From contig CAWGIM010000021.1 of assembly GCA_963822615.1 (NCBI GenBank), forward strand, positions 1 through 64,000: DNA of 64,000 nucleotides, written 5' to 3'. The notes below the pieces were generated by a model. It made no database searches. It saw only the letters and a list, made by a program, of their open reading frames with translations, and was not told where the DNA came from. The DNA is from Trebonia sp963822615 (lineage in GTDB: Bacteria; Actinomycetota; Actinomycetes; Streptosporangiales; Streptosporangiaceae). A program made the position numbers and the translations under genes. Every line of letters starts with the position of its first letter. Position 1 is the stretch's first letter. Below, piece after piece: positions 51,904 to 60,608 of this stretch.

Positions 51904-54900
51904 GTGTACCTGAAGTCCCTCACCATGCGCGGCTTCAAGTCCTTTGCCTCCGCGACCACGCTGCGCCTTGAGCCCGGCATCACCTGCGTCGTCGGCCCCA
52001 ACGGCTCCGGTAAGTCCAACGTGGTCGACGGGCTGTCCTGGGTGATGGGCGAGCAGGGAGCGAAGAGCCTGCGCGGCGGCAAGATGGAAGACGTCATCTT
52101 CGCCGGCACCACCAGCCGGGCCCCGCTCGGCCGGGCCGAGATCGCGCTCACCATCGACAACAGCGACGGCGCGCTGCCGATCGACTACGCCGAGGTGACG
52201 ATCAGCCGGCTGATGTTCCGCGACGGCCGCAGCGAGTACGCCATCAACGGTGATAGCTGCCGGCTGCTCGACGTGCAGGACCTGCTGTCCGACAGCGGGC
52301 TCGGCCGCGAGATGCACGTGATCGTCGGCCAGGGGCAGCTCGACCAGATCCTGCACGCGGGCCCGGAGGCGCGACGGGCGATCATCGAGGAAGCGGCGGG
52401 CGTACTCAAGCACCGCAAGCGCAAGGAGAAGGCGCTTCGCAAGCTTGACGCGATGCAGGTCAACCTGACCCGCCTGGTCGACCTGACCGGGGAGCTGAGC
52501 CGCCGGCTCAAGCCGCTCGGCCGGCAGGCCGAGGTCGCCCGCCGGGCGGCCACCATCCAGGCGGACCTGCGCGACGCCCGGCTGCGGCTGCTGGCCGACG
52601 ACTACCTGCAACTGCGGGACAAGCTTGAGCGCGAGGAGGCGGACGAGGCGGCGATCCTCGCCCGCCGGGCCGAGCTTGACGCCGCCCTGGCCGGGGCGCG
52701 CGAGCGGGAGACCGCGTTCGACGTCGCGGTGCAGGCCCAGGCGGCCGAGCTTGCCCGCGCCCAGGAGACCTGGTTCGCGCTGTCCTCGCTGACCGAGAAG
52801 CTGCGTGGCGTGCGCGGCCTGGCGGCCGAGCGGGTGCGGCTGCTGGGCGCCGACCCCGAGCCCGAGCGGCCCGGCCGCGACCCCGATGAGCTGGAGCGGC
52901 AGGCGGCCGAGCTGCGGGCGGAGGAGGCTGGCCTGACCGAGCGGCTGGCCGAGGGCCGCGAGGTGCTGGCCGAGTCGGTCGCGGAGCGGACGATGGCGGA
53001 GACCGCGCTGGCCGCGGCCGAGCGCCGGCTGGCCGACGCCGCCCGGGCGGCTGCTGGCCGGGCCGAGCGGCTGGCCCGGCTGCGCGGCATGACGGACGCC
53101 GCCGCCAGCCGCGCCGCGGCGACCGGCGAGGAGATCGACCGGCTGACCACCGCGGCCGAGCAGGCCCGGGCCCGGGCCGAGCGCGCCCGCCAGGAGTACA
53201 GCGAGGTGCAGGACGTCGCCGACGGCGGCGACTCCGACCGCAGCGGCCTGGCCGCCGAGCTGGACCGCGCACAGCAAGAGCACACCCGGCAGTCCGAACG
53301 GGTGAGTGCTGCCCGCAAGGCCGAACGCGCCGCCAACAGCGAGGCGGCCGCCCTGCGGGCCCGCGCCGGCGCCCTCGGGGAGACCCTGCGCAAGGGCGTC
53401 GACGCGACCGCGGCCGTGCTGGCGGAACCGGACCGGTTCCGCGGCATCCTCGGCGCCCTCGCCGCCCAGCTCACCGTGGCCGACGGGTACCAGCAGGCGG
53501 TCGCGGCCGCCCTCGGCGCCGCCGCCGAGGCGCTGACCGTGGACGGCCTCGACGCCGCGGTGGAGGTGCTGGCCGGCATCCGGGCCGCCAACGCCGGCAC
53601 GGTCGGCCTGGTCATCGCCGGCCCGGCCGGCCAGCGCGGGGCGACCGGGCGCGGCGGCGGTTACTTCCCTAAGGCTGGCACGCTGCCGGAACTGCCAGCA
53701 GGCATGCGCTGGGCAACCGACCTGGTGACCGAGCCGCCTCAGCTGGCCTGGGCGGTGGCCGAGCTGCTGGGCGACGTGGTGGTCGCGCCGGGCCTGGGTG
53801 AGGCAGCCGCGTTCGTTCGGGCGCACCCCGATTTCCGGGCGGTGACGGCCGGCGGCGACCTGATCGGCGCGCACTGGGCGCGGGGCGGGTCGGCGGGCGG
53901 CCAGTCACTGCTCGACGTGCGGGCCGCCGCCGACGAGGCCGCGACCGGGCTGGCCGCGGCCGAGCTGGCCGGCCAGGCGGCGGCGGACGCCCTCGCCGCG
54001 GCGACCGAGGAAGCCGAGACCGCCCGGCAGCAGCTAGAGGAGATCCGCGGCCAGCTGCGGGCGGTGGACGCGGCCGCGGCCGAGATCTCCGGCCGCCTCG
54101 GCCGCCTGGCCGGCGCCGCCCGGGCCGCCGCCGACGAGGCCAAGCGGCTGGACGCGGCGGTCGGGGCCGCGCTCCGCAGCGCCGAGAAGGACCAGGCCAA
54201 GCACGCGCAGCTGAAGGACGAGCTGGCCGGGGCGGAGGCGGACGAAGAGCGGGCGGCCGACCCGGAATTCGAGGAGCACCAGGCCGAGGACGAGCGCGAG
54301 GAGCTGACCCAGCGGGCCTCGGCCGCGCGCAACACCGAGATGGAGGCGCGCCTTGAGGTGCGCACGGTCGAGGAGCGGCTCCGCGCGATCAGCGGCCGGG
54401 CCGACTCGCTGGCCGCCTCCGCGGTAGCCGAGCGGTCGGCCAGGGAACGAGCCGCGGTCCGCCGCCGGCAGCGTGCCGCCCAGGCATCGGTCGCCCGCGC
54501 GGTCGCGGCCGGCGCGGGCCACGCGGTGACCGCGGCCGAGCTGTCGCTTGAGCTGGCGGCCGGTCAGCGGGCGGAGGCCGAGGAGGCCAGCGCCAGCGGG
54601 ACCGAGGCCCTCAAGGCGGCCCGCGCCCAGGTGACCGCCCTGTCGGGCGAGCTCGACAAGGTAGTCAACACCGCCCACGGCACCGAGATCTCCCGCCACG
54701 AGCACCGGCTGCGGCTTGAGCAGCTGGCCTCGCACGGGGCCGACGAGTACGGCATCGAGCCGGACGCCCTGGTCGCCGAGTACGGGCCGGGCACCCTGGT
54801 GGTGCTGCCGGGCGACGCGCCGCTGGCCGTCGCCGCCCGCAAGCGCGGCACCGCCGTGCTGAACCCGCCCGGCCTTACCCCGCCCAGCGCACCGGCCGCG

Positions 54901-56109
54901 CCGGTCCAGCTCACGCTGGACGCGGACGAGGAAGCGCAGGCCCCGGCCGGGTCGGCGACCCCAGCCGAGCCCACCAGCCCGTCCGCGCCGACGCGCCCGG
55001 CCGAGTTCACCAGCCCGTCCGAGCCGACGAGCCCGTCCGCGCCGACCAGTCCGTCTGAGCCGACGAGCCCGTCCGAGCCGACCAGCCCGTCTGAGCCGAC
55101 CAGCCCGTCCGCGCCGACCAGTCCGTCTGAGCCGACCAGCCCGTCCGCGCCCACGAGCCCGTCTGAGCCGACGAGCCCGTCCGAGCCCACCAGCCCCGCA
55201 GATCACTCCGACCCCGCCCGGCCGGCCAGTGCCCCAGCCCGGGCAGCGGCCGAGTCCGGCGTGGCCGCCCAGGACAAGGCCCAGCCCCTTTCGCTGGCCG
55301 AAGCGCTGCGCGCGGTCCGCGTCGAGGCCGAGTCACCGGACGCCAGCGGGGCGGGCCCGGCCGCGGCCGACGGTGCCCGGCCGGCCAGGAAGGCGGCCCG
55401 CGCGGCGGCCGCGGACGCGGTGCCCGACATCGTCGGCATCCCCTACGCGCGGGAAGAGCAGGAGGCACGGGCGGCCGAGGCCGAGCGCCAGCTGACCCGG
55501 CTGGGCAAGGTCAACCCGCTCGCGCTCGAGGAGTACGCGGCGCTGCAAGAGCGGCACCAGTTCCTCGCTACCCAGCTCGACGACCTGCGCAAGACCCGCC
55601 GCGACCTGCTGATGGTGGTCAAGGAGGTGGACGACCGGGTGCAGGAGGTGTTCGCCTCGGCCTACGCCGACACCGCCCGCGAGTTCGAGGGCCTGTTCTC
55701 CCGGCTGTTCCCCGGCGGCGCCGGGCGGCTGCTGCTGACCGAGCCGGATGACATGCTGACCACCGGCATCGAGATCGAGGCACGCCCGCCGGGCAAGAAG
55801 GTCAAGCGGCTGTCGCTGCTGTCCGGCGGCGAGCGCTCGCTGACCGCGATCGCCTACCTGTTCGCGATCTTCAAGGCCCGCCCGTCGCCGTTCTACGTGC
55901 TCGACGAGGTGGAGGCCGCCCTCGACGACAGCAACCTGCAGCGGCTGCTGCGGGTGTTCGAGGAGCTGCGGGAGAACTCCCAGCTCATCATCATCACCCA
56001 CCAGCGCCGCACGATGGAGGCGGCCGACGCGCTCTACGGCGTCTCGATGCGCGGCGACGGCGTCTCCCAGGTGATCAGCCAGCGGGTCCGCGAGCCCGAG
56101 CCCGCCTGA
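51904..56109 (+). CDS. smc: Chromosome segregation protein SMC with a TSPSxP repeat insertion
   Basis: 1401 residues from GTG at 51904, about 200 longer than usual for SMC. N-head: Walker A GPNGSGKSN (about residues 32-40) and the Q-loop region DSGLGREMHVIVGQGQLD. Coiled coils flank the hinge (about 505-650). C-head: signature LSGGERSLTAIA (about 1306) and Walker B FYVLDEVEAALDDSN (about 1330). Between the returning coil and the C-head there is a Pro/Ser/Thr/Glu-rich insertion (about residues 1010-1170) built from eleven TSPSEP/TSPSAP hexapeptides and an Ala-rich linker. The insert follows NPPGLTPPSAPAAPVQLTLD and ends before VGIPYAREEQEARAA. SMC compacts and segregates chromosomes as an ATPase dimer with ScpAB. 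The insertion probably extends from the coil near the head. Confidence 0.97.
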   Translation: MYLKSLTMRGFKSFASATTLRLEPGITCVVGPNGSGKSNVVDGLSWVMGEQGAKSLRGGKMEDVIFAGTTSRAPLGRAEIALTIDNSDGALPIDYAEVTISRLMFRDGRSEYAINGDSCRLLDVQDLLSDSGLGREMHVIVGQGQLDQILHAGPEARRAIIEEAAGVLKHRKRKEKALRKLDAMQVNLTRLVDLTGELSRRLKPLGRQAEVARRAATIQADLRDARLRLLADDYLQLRDKLEREEADEAAILARRAELDAALAGARERETAFDVAVQAQAAELARAQETWFALSSLTEKLRGVRGLAAERVRLLGADPEPERPGRDPDELERQAAELRAEEAGLTERLAEGREVLAESVAERTMAETALAAAERRLADAARAAAGRAERLARLRGMTDAAASRAAATGEEIDRLTTAAEQARARAERARQEYSEVQDVADGGDSDRSGLAAELDRAQQEHTRQSERVSAARKAERAANSEAAALRARAGALGETLRKGVDATAAVLAEPDRFRGILGALAAQLTVADGYQQAVAAALGAAAEALTVDGLDAAVEVLAGIRAANAGTVGLVIAGPAGQRGATGRGGGYFPKAGTLPELPAGMRWATDLVTEPPQLAWAVAELLGDVVVAPGLGEAAAFVRAHPDFRAVTAGGDLIGAHWARGGSAGGQSLLDVRAAADEAATGLAAAELAGQAAADALAAATEEAETARQQLEEIRGQLRAVDAAAAEISGRLGRLAGAARAAADEAKRLDAAVGAALRSAEKDQAKHAQLKDELAGAEADEERAADPEFEEHQAEDEREELTQRASAARNTEMEARLEVRTVEERLRAISGRADSLAASAVAERSARERAAVRRRQRAAQASVARAVAAGAGHAVTAAELSLELAAGQRAEAEEASASGTEALKAARAQVTALSGELDKVVNTAHGTEISRHEHRLRLEQLASHGADEYGIEPDALVAEYGPGTLVVLPGDAPLAVAARKRGTAVLNPPGLTPPSAPAAPVQLTLDADEEAQAPAGSATPAEPTSPSAPTRPAEFTSPSEPTSPSAPTSPSEPTSPSEPTSPSEPTSPSAPTSPSEPTSPSAPTSPSEPTSPSEPTSPADHSDPARPASAPARAAAESGVAAQDKAQPLSLAEALRAVRVEAESPDASGAGPAAADGARPARKAARAAAADAVPDIVGIPYAREEQEARAAEAERQLTRLGKVNPLALEEYAALQERHQFLATQLDDLRKTRRDLLMVVKEVDDRVQEVFASAYADTAREFEGLFSRLFPGGAGRLLLTEPDDMLTTGIEIEARPPGKKVKRLSLLSGGERSLTAIAYLFAIFKARPSPFYVLDEVEAALDDSNLQRLLRVFEELRENSQLIIITHQRRTMEAADALYGVSMRGDGVSQVISQRVREPEPA
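54966..55199 (+). repeat. 18-bp tandem repeat encoding TSPSEP/TSPSAP in smc
   Basis: The unit ACSAGCCCGTCYGMGCCG is repeated about 13 times with silent and E/A substitutions; every copy is in frame. Eleven copies translate to perfect TSPSxP. Third-position variation (CCGTCC/CCGTCT, ACC/ACG) shows the array is not a recent single expansion. Confidence 0.95.
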
Positions 56110-56456
56110 CACCGCCCCGCGCCCCCCGCACCCCCGCCCGAGCCCCGAGCCCCGCGCCCCGCGCCCCGGCGCCCTCGCGCCCCGCGCAGCCGCGCCCCCG
56201 CGCCCGCGCCCCGCACTCTCGCGCCCTCGCGCCCGCGCCCGCGCGCCCGCGCGCCCGACTCGGGCATGGTTGGAATATTGAACCGCCTATGACCGGCCCA
56301 ATCCTCCAACCATTCCGCAACCACGTCCGATAGTGCGGGCACAGCGCATGCGGGCGCACGGTGCGGCATGTTGTAGCGTGCTCAGGGGCGTTGAACGCGG
56401 ATGGACAGTGCGCGGGCCACGCGGGGATATGACGTTACGGGAGACAGTGGGTTTAT
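56110..56456. other. smc-ftsY intergenic region, C-rich then AT-rich
   Basis: 56110-56250 is an imperfect CGCCCCGCGC-type repeat without gene content. At 56266-56313 an inverted repeat ATGGTTGGA / TCCAACCAT with a 30-base spacer encloses AT-rich sequence (TTGGAATATTGAACC), and could carry the ftsY promoter. Confidence 0.5.
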
Positions 56457-57647
56457 ATGACTGCGTACATCATCCTCATCGTGGTGGTAGCGGTGCTGCT
56501 GGTCGGGGTCGGCGGCGCGGTGCTGCTGCGGCCCCGCGGCATGCACGGTGTCCGCCGCGGCCGCGCGCGCGAGCTTGACCTGACCGGTCCGCTGCCCAAG
56601 GCCAGCGACAATACCTCGCCCGGGGGCGGAACGGCGACCGCCGAGGCACCGCCCACCGCGGCGGAGCTGCTGCACCCGCAGGCGCCGCCCGCGCCGCCGG
56701 CCCCGGCCCTGGAGGTCCCGCCGCCGTCGGCGGGCCGGATGATCCGGCTGCGGGCCCGGCTGGCCAGGTCGCAGAGCGGGTTCGGGGCCGCGCTGCTCGG
56801 CCTGCTGTCCCGCGACCGGCTGGACGACGACACCTGGGACGAGATCGAGGAAGTCCTCATCACCGCCGACGTCGGCGTCACCCCCGCCCGGCAGATCACC
56901 TCCGACCTGCGGACCCGGGTCAAGGTCGAGGGCAGCCGCACGCCGGATGAAGTCCGCGCCATGCTCCGCGGCGAGCTGCTGGCCCAGGTGGAGACCGAGG
57001 CGAGCCGGGCGCTGCGTACCCAGCGGCACGAGGGCCGGCCCGCGGTCCTGCTGGTGGTCGGCGTCAACGGCACCGGCAAGACGACCACCTGCGGCAAGCT
57101 CGCCCGGTCGCTAGTCGGCGACGGGCAGACGGTGGTGCTCGGCGCGGCCGACACCTTCCGCGCCGCCGCCGCCGACCAGCTGCAGACGTGGGGCGAGCGG
57201 GTCGGCGCCCAGGTCGTGCGGTCGGACAAGGACCAGGCTGACCCGGCCAGCGTGGCCTTCGACGCGGTGTCGACCGGCATCGAGCAGGAGGCGGACGTGG
57301 TCCTGGTCGACACGGCCGGCCGCCTGCACACCAAGAACGACCTGATGGACGAGCTCGGCAAGGTCAAGCGGGTGATCGAGAAGCGCACCGCGGTAGACGA
57401 GGTGCTGCTCGTGCTTGACGCCACCACCGGCCAGAACGGCCTGCGCCAGGCGCGGGTGTTCGCGGAGGTGGTGGACGTGACCGGGATCGTGCTGACCAAG
57501 CTGGACGGGACCGCCAAGGGCGGCATCGTGATCGCGGTGCAGCGTGAGCTCGGCGTCCCGGTGAAGCTGGTCGGCCTGGGCGAGGGGCCGGACGACCTCG
57601 CGCCGTTCGACCCGGTTACGTTCGTCGACGCGATACTCGGCAGCTAA
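56457..57647 (+). CDS. ftsY: Signal recognition particle receptor FtsY
   Basis: 396 residues from ATG at 56457. An N-terminal hydrophobic helix (IILIVVVAVLLVGVGGAVLL) anchors it to the membrane, followed by a Pro/Ala-rich linker of about 60 residues. The NG domain has GVNGTGKTTTCGKLA (G1), GAADTFRAAAADQL, VDTAGRLHTK and TKLDGTAKGG. It is the GTPase receptor for the Ffh-RNA particle, whose Ffh gene is at 60609. The TM anchor is typical for actinomycetes. Confidence 0.98.
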   Translation: MTAYIILIVVVAVLLVGVGGAVLLRPRGMHGVRRGRARELDLTGPLPKASDNTSPGGGTATAEAPPTAAELLHPQAPPAPPAPALEVPPPSAGRMIRLRARLARSQSGFGAALLGLLSRDRLDDDTWDEIEEVLITADVGVTPARQITSDLRTRVKVEGSRTPDEVRAMLRGELLAQVETEASRALRTQRHEGRPAVLLVVGVNGTGKTTTCGKLARSLVGDGQTVVLGAADTFRAAAADQLQTWGERVGAQVVRSDKDQADPASVAFDAVSTGIEQEADVVLVDTAGRLHTKNDLMDELGKVKRVIEKRTAVDEVLLVLDATTGQNGLRQARVFAEVVDVTGIVLTKLDGTAKGGIVIAVQRELGVPVKLVGLGEGPDDLAPFDPVTFVDAILGS

Positions 57648-57676
57648 GGCCGCCGAGCAGGCATTTGCGAGGTTAA

Positions 57677-57703
57677 GTAACCCCCCTGTAATAGACGGGT
57701 TTG
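57677..57703 (+). promoter_or_regulatory. Candidate GlnR box upstream of glnB
   Basis: GTAAC (57677-57681), six bases, GTAAT (57688-57692), six bases, GTTTG (57699-57703) has the pentamer-6-pentamer spacing of actinomycete GlnR sites, about 85 bp before glnB. The match to gTnAC-n6-GaAAC is partial. Confidence 0.4.
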
Positions 57704-57786
57704 CTGTTTCACGCCGCTGACACATTCGGACTGGACGCAGGAAACGCATGTAAGGCATTGTCGGTGGGGAACGAGAGGGTGGTTAC

Positions 57787-58125
57787 GTGAAGCTCATTAC
57801 GGCTGTCATCAAGCCCTTCAAACTCGACGATGTCAAGGCAGCGTTGCAGGCATTCGGCGTGCATGGCATGACAGTCAGTGAAGCGAGCGGATACGGCAGG
57901 CAGCGCGGGCACACCGAGGTATATCGGGGCGCTGAGTACCAGGTTGACCTTGTGCCTAAAGTTCGGCTTGAAGTCATCTGCGACGATGAGGACGCGGACG
58001 ACCTTGTTGATGTCATCGCTAAGGCGGCGCAGACCGGCCGCATCGGCGACGGCAAAGTATGGACAGTGCCGGTTGAGACGGTGGTCCGGGTGCGCACTGG
58101 TGAGCGCGGGCCCGACGCCCTCTGA
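57787..58125 (+). CDS. glnB: PII nitrogen regulatory protein
   Basis: 112 residues from GTG at 57787. The sequence MKLITAVIKPFKLDDVKAAL is classic PII. The T-loop GRQRGHTEVYRGAEY carries the modifiable Tyr (residue 51), and GDGKVWTVPVETVVRVRTGE closes the fold. It senses ATP/ADP and 2-oxoglutarate and is modified by the product of glnD, which follows. No amtB ammonium transporter gene is present before it, unlike the common amtB-glnK-glnD order. Confidence 0.98.
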   Translation: MKLITAVIKPFKLDDVKAALQAFGVHGMTVSEASGYGRQRGHTEVYRGAEYQVDLVPKVRLEVICDDEDADDLVDVIAKAAQTGRIGDGKVWTVPVETVVRVRTGERGPDAL

Positions 58126-58135
58126 GATGTAAGAA

Positions 58136-58155
58136 CGCCAGGTCCAGCCCTGGCG
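58136..58155 (+). terminator. Short hairpin between glnB and glnD
   Basis: CGCCAGG (58136-58142) pairs with CCTGGCG (58149-58155) around TCCAGC, 11 bp after glnB. It may attenuate read-through into glnD. Confidence 0.45.
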
Positions 58156-58296
58156 CAGTGCGAGTCTTCCTCATCCTGAGTCCGTAAGTCCCCCGGGCCT
58201 GGCAGCGGAACGCGGGATACCGGAGCTTCGCACTCGGGGGGCCCGTGCCGTGCGCGCGTCCGTGCCTGGGCGCGTACTTATCATCCGGGGGACCTG

Positions 58297-60537
58297 GTGA
58301 GCATGACGACTTCTTTTGCGGCTGATCGGAGCCGGAGGACCACCGAGACTGATCGCTGGCTGGCCGGGATGCTCGGCGCCGAGCCGGGCGTCGCCCTGGT
58401 GGCGGTGGGCGGCTACGGTCGCAAGGAGCTGCTGCCGGGCAGTGACCTGGACGTGCTGATGCTGCATGACGGCCGGGACGGCATCGCCCGCATCGCCGAC
58501 CGGATCTGGTACCCGGTCTGGGACTCCGGCGCCCGCCTTGACCACGCGGTCCGCACCGTGCCGCAGGCCCGCCGGGTGGCCCGCAGCGACCTCAAGGTGG
58601 CGCTCGGCCTGCTCTACGCGCGGCACGTGGCGGGCGACCCGGACCTGACCACCCGGCTGCGCGAGGGGGCGCTCGAGGACTGGCGGTCCAACGCCCGCAC
58701 CCGGCTGGCTGAGCTCAAGGCACTGCACGAGGAACGCACCCGGCTGCACGGTGAGCTGGCTTTCCTGCTCGAACCCGACCTGAAGGAGTCACGCGGCGGC
58801 CAGCGGGACGTGCACGCGATCCAGGCCATCGCGGCCGCGTGGGTCGCCCCGGCGCCCGGTCCCAAGGTCCGGGCGGCCTACGAGCAGATCATGGACGCCC
58901 GGCACGTGCTGCACGAGGTCACCGGGCGGCGGCTGGACCGGCTGGTGCTCGAGGAGCAGGACGAGGTGGCCCGGACGCTGGGCCTGCTCGACGGTGACGC
59001 GCTGCTGCGGCAGCTGGCGGGGGCTGGCCGGACCGTCGCCTACGCGGTCGATCACGCGTTCCGCCAGGCTGACCGGGCGGGCGGCCGCCGGGCCCTCGGC
59101 GTCCGGATGCGCCGCGGCAAGCTGGAGCGCCGGCCGCTGGCCGACGGCGTGGTCGAGCAGGACGGCGAGGTGGTGCTGGCCCGGGCCGCGTCCCCGGCGA
59201 CCGACCCGGTGCTGGTGCTGCGGGCGGCCGCGGCCGCCGCCCAGGTCGGCCTGCCGCTGGCGCCCCGCGCGCTGGCCCGGCTGGCGGAGTGCCCGGCGCT
59301 GCCGGTGCCGTGGCCGCCGGAGGCCCGCAACGCGCTGCTCGCCCTGCTCGGTGCCGGGTCGAGCGCGATCGCGGTCTGGGAGGCGCTCGACCAGGAGGGG
59401 CTGCTGGCGGCGCTGATTCCCGACTGGGACCGGGTGCGCAACCGCCCACAGCGCAACCCGCTGCACCGGTTCACCGTGGACCGGCACCTGGTGGAGTGCG
59501 CCGCCAACGCCGCCGCCCTGGCCCGCGACGTGTCCCGCCCGGACCTGCTGCTGCTGGCGGCGCTGCTGCACGACATCGGCAAGGGCTGGCCGGGCGATCA
59601 CAGCGTCTCCGGCGAGGTGGTGGCGCGCGACGTGTGCAAGCGGGTCGGCCTCAGCGAGGCCGACGAGCAGCTGGTGGCGGACGCGGTCCGCCATCACCTG
59701 CTGCTCCCGGTCGTCGCCACCAGGCGCGACCTCGATGACCCGATGACCGTGCAGCACGTCGCGGGCACGGTCGGCTCGCGGACGCTGCTTGAGCTGCTGC
59801 ACGCGCTGGCCCAGGCCGACGGCCTGGCGACCGGCCCGGCGGCGTGGAACGACTGGAAGGCCGGCCTGGTGGCTGACCTGGTTCGCCGGGTGAGCGCGGT
59901 GCTCGACGGCGAGCCGACCCCGGAGCCCGCCCCGCTCCGGGATGACCAGCTCGCGCTGGTGGCCGAGGGCGGCCCGGCCGCCATCGTGGACGGCAACGAG
60001 GTCACCGTGGTGGCCCTGGACCGGCCCGGGCTGCTGTGGCGGGCGGCCGGGGTGCTGGCGTCGCACCGGCTGGCGGTGCGCGGCGCGAACGCCTCCGCGG
60101 TCGGCGACACCGCCGTCGCGGTGTTCAGCGTGGTGCCCGAGTACGGCGACCCGCCGGACTCCGCGCTGGTCACCGCCGACCTGCGGCGAATGCTTGAGGG
60201 CAGGCTCGACGTGGAGGACCGGCTAGAGCGCCGGGCCCGGGCGGTGCGCTCGCACGGCAGCAGCGCCCCGCCGCCCAAGGTCGCCCTGGTCGACGACGCG
60301 TCAAGCAGCGCCACCGTGGTCGAGGTCCGGGCGCACGACGAGCCGGGCCTGCTGTGGCGGATCGGCCGCGCCCTGGGCGAGTGCGGGCTCAACGTGCAGG
60401 CCGCCCGGGTGGAGACGCTCGGCGCCGAGGCGGTTGACGTTTTCTACGTCACCGACGCCTCCGGGGCCCTGCTTACGGACCCGGACCTGCGCAAGCGCAC
60501 CGTCAAGATGGTGCTGTCGGCGCTTACCCCGGGCTGA
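58297..60537 (+). CDS. glnD: PII uridylyltransferase/adenylyltransferase GlnD
   Basis: 746 residues from GTG at 58297. The nucleotidyltransferase motif is VGGYGRKELLPGSDLDVLML. The HD domain is at LHDIGKGWPGDHS (about residue 425). Two C-terminal ACT domains begin at VTVVALDRPGLLWR (about 570) and VVEVRAHDEPGLLWR (about 670). In actinomycetes it adenylylates the PII T-loop tyrosine in nitrogen limitation and removes the group when ammonium is plentiful. The N-terminal motif lies close to the start, slightly shorter than in enterobacterial GlnD. Confidence 0.97.
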   Translation: MSMTTSFAADRSRRTTETDRWLAGMLGAEPGVALVAVGGYGRKELLPGSDLDVLMLHDGRDGIARIADRIWYPVWDSGARLDHAVRTVPQARRVARSDLKVALGLLYARHVAGDPDLTTRLREGALEDWRSNARTRLAELKALHEERTRLHGELAFLLEPDLKESRGGQRDVHAIQAIAAAWVAPAPGPKVRAAYEQIMDARHVLHEVTGRRLDRLVLEEQDEVARTLGLLDGDALLRQLAGAGRTVAYAVDHAFRQADRAGGRRALGVRMRRGKLERRPLADGVVEQDGEVVLARAASPATDPVLVLRAAAAAAQVGLPLAPRALARLAECPALPVPWPPEARNALLALLGAGSSAIAVWEALDQEGLLAALIPDWDRVRNRPQRNPLHRFTVDRHLVECAANAAALARDVSRPDLLLLAALLHDIGKGWPGDHSVSGEVVARDVCKRVGLSEADEQLVADAVRHHLLLPVVATRRDLDDPMTVQHVAGTVGSRTLLELLHALAQADGLATGPAAWNDWKAGLVADLVRRVSAVLDGEPTPEPAPLRDDQLALVAEGGPAAIVDGNEVTVVALDRPGLLWRAAGVLASHRLAVRGANASAVGDTAVAVFSVVPEYGDPPDSALVTADLRRMLEGRLDVEDRLERRARAVRSHGSSAPPPKVALVDDASSSATVVEVRAHDEPGLLWRIGRALGECGLNVQAARVETLGAEAVDVFYVTDASGALLTDPDLRKRTVKMVLSALTPG

Positions 60538-60608
60538 AGGCGGTTTTCTGGTGGACGGCCGGAGCCAGCCGCACCCGTTCGGCGTAATCCTGACGGTAGC
60601 CTTGAACT

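Noticed and set aside
54966..55199. Possible CRISPR array in the smc region
   Set aside because: Repeats are 18 bp without spacers, in frame and translated as TSPSxP within SMC.
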